A DNA stretch of 64,000 nucleotides from Caldilineaceae bacterium (GTDB taxonomy: Bacteria > Chloroflexota > Anaerolineae > Caldilineales > Caldilineaceae): the NCBI GenBank assembly GCA_019637645.1, contig JAHBVH010000025.1, positions 1 through 64,000 of the forward strand, written 5' to 3'. The notes beneath the pieces are model-generated. The model did no database searches. It was not told the DNA's origin and was given only the letters and a program-made list of their open reading frames with translations. A program made the translations under genes and the position numbers. Of the stretch, positions 62,251-64,000 are shown piece by piece; the first letter of the stretch is position 1, and every line of letters begins with the position of its first letter.

Positions 62251-64000
62251 TTATGCGAGCACTTCAGTTAGGCCGGTTTGGAGCAACGCATAGAACCGAG
62301 AAGTAGGGTCATTAGCAAGCTGTTGACGGTCACCTTGTTCCTGAATGCAGCCATCGTGCAAGATCAACAGTTGATCGGCCCGTTGAATAGTTGCCAAGCG
62401 ATGGGCGATGATGATAGCCGTGCGCGGGCCATCCGTACCCGCCAACAGTTTGTCCACAGCCCGTTCAAGCAGCCGTTCGGTGGCGGGGTCTAGCCGCGAC
62501 GTCGCTTCGTCGAGAATCACCAATTCCGGTTTGTGGAGAAAGACGCGCAGAAAGGCGAGCAGTTGTGCTTCCCCAGCCGAAAGACTATTGCCTTCGCTCT
62601 GCAACTCGCTATCCAACCCATTCGGCAGCCGCCGCAACCATTCGCCTAGCTCCAACATTTCGATGACAGCATGGATACGCTCATCAGAAATTGTGGGATC
62701 AAAGAAGGTCAGATTGTCGCGGACACTGGCCTGAAAGAGCTGGACATCTTGCGTCACCATGCCGATGCGCCCGCGCAAATCGCGCAAGCCCAGCTGCCGA
62801 ATATCGACGGCCTCATCATTCGTATTCAAACAGATGCGCCCAGACGTTGGATCATAGAGCCGATAGAGCAAGCGGGTGAGCGTTGTCTTGCCGCTCCCCG
62901 TGCGCCCCAACAGCCCTAGCACTTTGCCCGCGGGCAGCTGAAAGGAGAGCGCCTGCAATACTGGCTCACCTTCCCCATAGCCAAAGGTCACGTTATCAAA
63001 GGTGACAGCTGGTGGGGCGGCGCGCAGCGTAGCACTCCCTTGATCCTGAATTTTGCTGGGCGTGTCCGCTAGGGCGAAGACGCGATGGATGCCAGCCAGT
63101 GCCTTTTGCACATGTTGGAGTTGGGTGGTGATCTCATCCAGCGGGCGTAAGAGGCGGTCGTTATACCAGATCATGAGATAGACCGTGCCGAGAGTGATGG
63201 AACCGTTGGTAAAAAGCCAATAGGAAAAAGAGAAGGCAATCACCTGGCCGATGAGATAGAAGAGATCCCACATACTTAAGAAGAGCCACTCGCGATTGCC
63301 ACCTTGAACTTCACTGGTCAGCCGCGCCTTGCTCAGTTGAAAGAGCTTACGGAGCGTATAGCCAACCGCGCCACTGGAGCGGAGATCTTCGGTTCCCGCC
63401 AAATATTCTGCAAAGAAGCTGAAGAGATCGGCGGCACGCTGCCGGGTCACTTCCCAGAAAGGGGTAGTCCAGCGCCGGCCCACCGCGAGGCAATAGAGAC
63501 AGATGAGCGCATAGAGCGCGAGGGTCGCACTCATCCGCCAATCAATCCAGGCAAGCACGATGAGCACCCCGACCAAGAGCAGAAGATTTCCCAACACGCG
63601 CAGCACAAACTGGGCAAAGAAGATGGCAATCTCGGCTACGTCGCCATCCAAGCGCTCAATCATTTCACCGGGCGTGTGGCTGTTATGAAAGCTCATGTCA
63701 AGGTGCAGGGCATGGCGCGTCAGATCGTTGCGCAATTGATTGGTCGCCCGCCAACCCACATCTTCGCCGACATAGGTCGCGGCGACGGTCGCGCCTTGCA
63801 GGAGCAACGTAGCCAAGAAGAAAGTTGCCGCCGCCAGCAGGAGCGAACGGACAGGCAGGACAGCATCCGCGTTGGTGGCTAGCGCCGTATCGATAAAGTA
63901 GCGAATGATCTGCGGATTCAACAGCTGCAAGCCAATCGTCGCTACGATCAGCCCTGCCAGCAAAAAGACCTTGCCACGCAGAGGGGTCAGGTATTGCCAC
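62251..64000 (-). CDS. ABC exporter half-transporter, consensus-site partner (partial at right edge)
   Basis: Open at the right edge; the frame runs through the last base and begins in the window with WQYLTPLRGKVF, which is normal upstream sequence for an exporter membrane domain, so the N-terminus is missing. About 583 codons are visible. The membrane domain is followed by an ATPase with Walker A GRTGSGKTT, an unusual signature NSLSAGEAQLLAFL in place of LSGGQ, Walker B LVILDEATSRLD with the normal Glu, and the switch His in IIAHRLATI. It pairs with the downstream half gene. Confidence 0.92.
   Translation of the reverse strand, partial: WQYLTPLRGKVFLLAGLIVATIGLQLLNPQIIRYFIDTALATNADAVLPVRSLLLAAATFFLATLLLQGATVAATYVGEDVGWRATNQLRNDLTRHALHLDMSFHNSHTPGEMIERLDGDVAEIAIFFAQFVLRVLGNLLLLVGVLIVLAWIDWRMSATLALYALICLYCLAVGRRWTTPFWEVTRQRAADLFSFFAEYLAGTEDLRSSGAVGYTLRKLFQLSKARLTSEVQGGNREWLFLSMWDLFYLIGQVIAFSFSYWLFTNGSITLGTVYLMIWYNDRLLRPLDEITTQLQHVQKALAGIHRVFALADTPSKIQDQGSATLRAAPPAVTFDNVTFGYGEGEPVLQALSFQLPAGKVLGLLGRTGSGKTTLTRLLYRLYDPTSGRICLNTNDEAVDIRQLGLRDLRGRIGMVTQDVQLFQASVRDNLTFFDPTISDERIHAVIEMLELGEWLRRLPNGLDSELQSEGNSLSAGEAQLLAFLRVFLHKPELVILDEATSRLDPATERLLERAVDKLLAGTDGPRTAIIIAHRLATIQRADQLLILHDGCIQEQGDRQQLANDPTSRFYALLQTGLTEVLA

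Overview
The window is bacterial and most likely comes from a Chloroflexota genome (Caldilineae/Anaerolineae-like). This placement is inferred from gene content, not from a marker search. The clues are huge secreted proteins built from DUF11-like repeats that end in a short (F/Y)LPL(I/V) tail, HGN-type kinase-like proteins fused to beta-propellers, many intergenic palindromes, and sigma70-type promoters close to TTGACA-N17-TATAAT.

Layout. (1) 1-10046 is the integrase end of a tailed-phage prophage, all on the minus strand, sitting against the 3' end of tRNA-Asn. From right to left it holds a tyrosine integrase, a 57-residue gene with its own promoter and terminator (moron-like), a caspase/CHAT-like protein fused to a coiled-coil and membrane segment, a small membrane protein, a carbohydrate-binding-like protein, both terminase subunits, portal, MuF head protein, scaffold, decoration protein, major capsid protein and the start of a connector-region gene. 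The rest of the phage lies off the left edge. (2) 10047-14800 is chromosomal: tRNA-Asn, rpoD and dnaG with a consensus promoter, and an SCP2-domain protein. (3) 14989-28188 carries three very large secreted repeat proteins (1256, 1309 and 1624 residues), followed by a putative small RNA at 28363-28510 with promoter and terminator. (4) 28986-32288 holds a solitary adenine methylase and the threonine-to-glycine pair tdh-kbl. (5) 32685-37094 holds hflX, citrate synthase and a coiled-coil protein. (6) 37548-41214 holds two glycosyltransferases and a Gfo/Idh/MocA oxidoreductase. (7) 41286-48764 holds a kinase-like protein with a degenerate catalytic loop, a lipoprotein cytochrome c and a dpp-type peptide ABC importer. 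(8) 49348-53834 holds a superfamily-2 helicase, a PIG-L deacetylase, a CitE-like lyase and a class-IV aminotransferase. (9) 54124-64000 holds a Zn/Mn-type ABC ATPase and permease, dCTP deaminase, a LuxR-type regulator with a degenerate receiver, a frameshifted pseudogene, two S1C serine proteases and a heterodimeric ABC exporter that runs off the right edge.

The most interesting observations are the phage-borne caspase-like/holin-like fusion with an internal start, which lies behind a terminator that must be read through; the moron-like gene in front of it; the shared C-terminal LPL(I/V) tail on the giant secreted proteins; the orphan promoter-terminator sRNA candidate; and a palindrome family that repeatedly sits 15-26 nt after stop codons. 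Functions are inferred from motifs and context only. No database search was possible.
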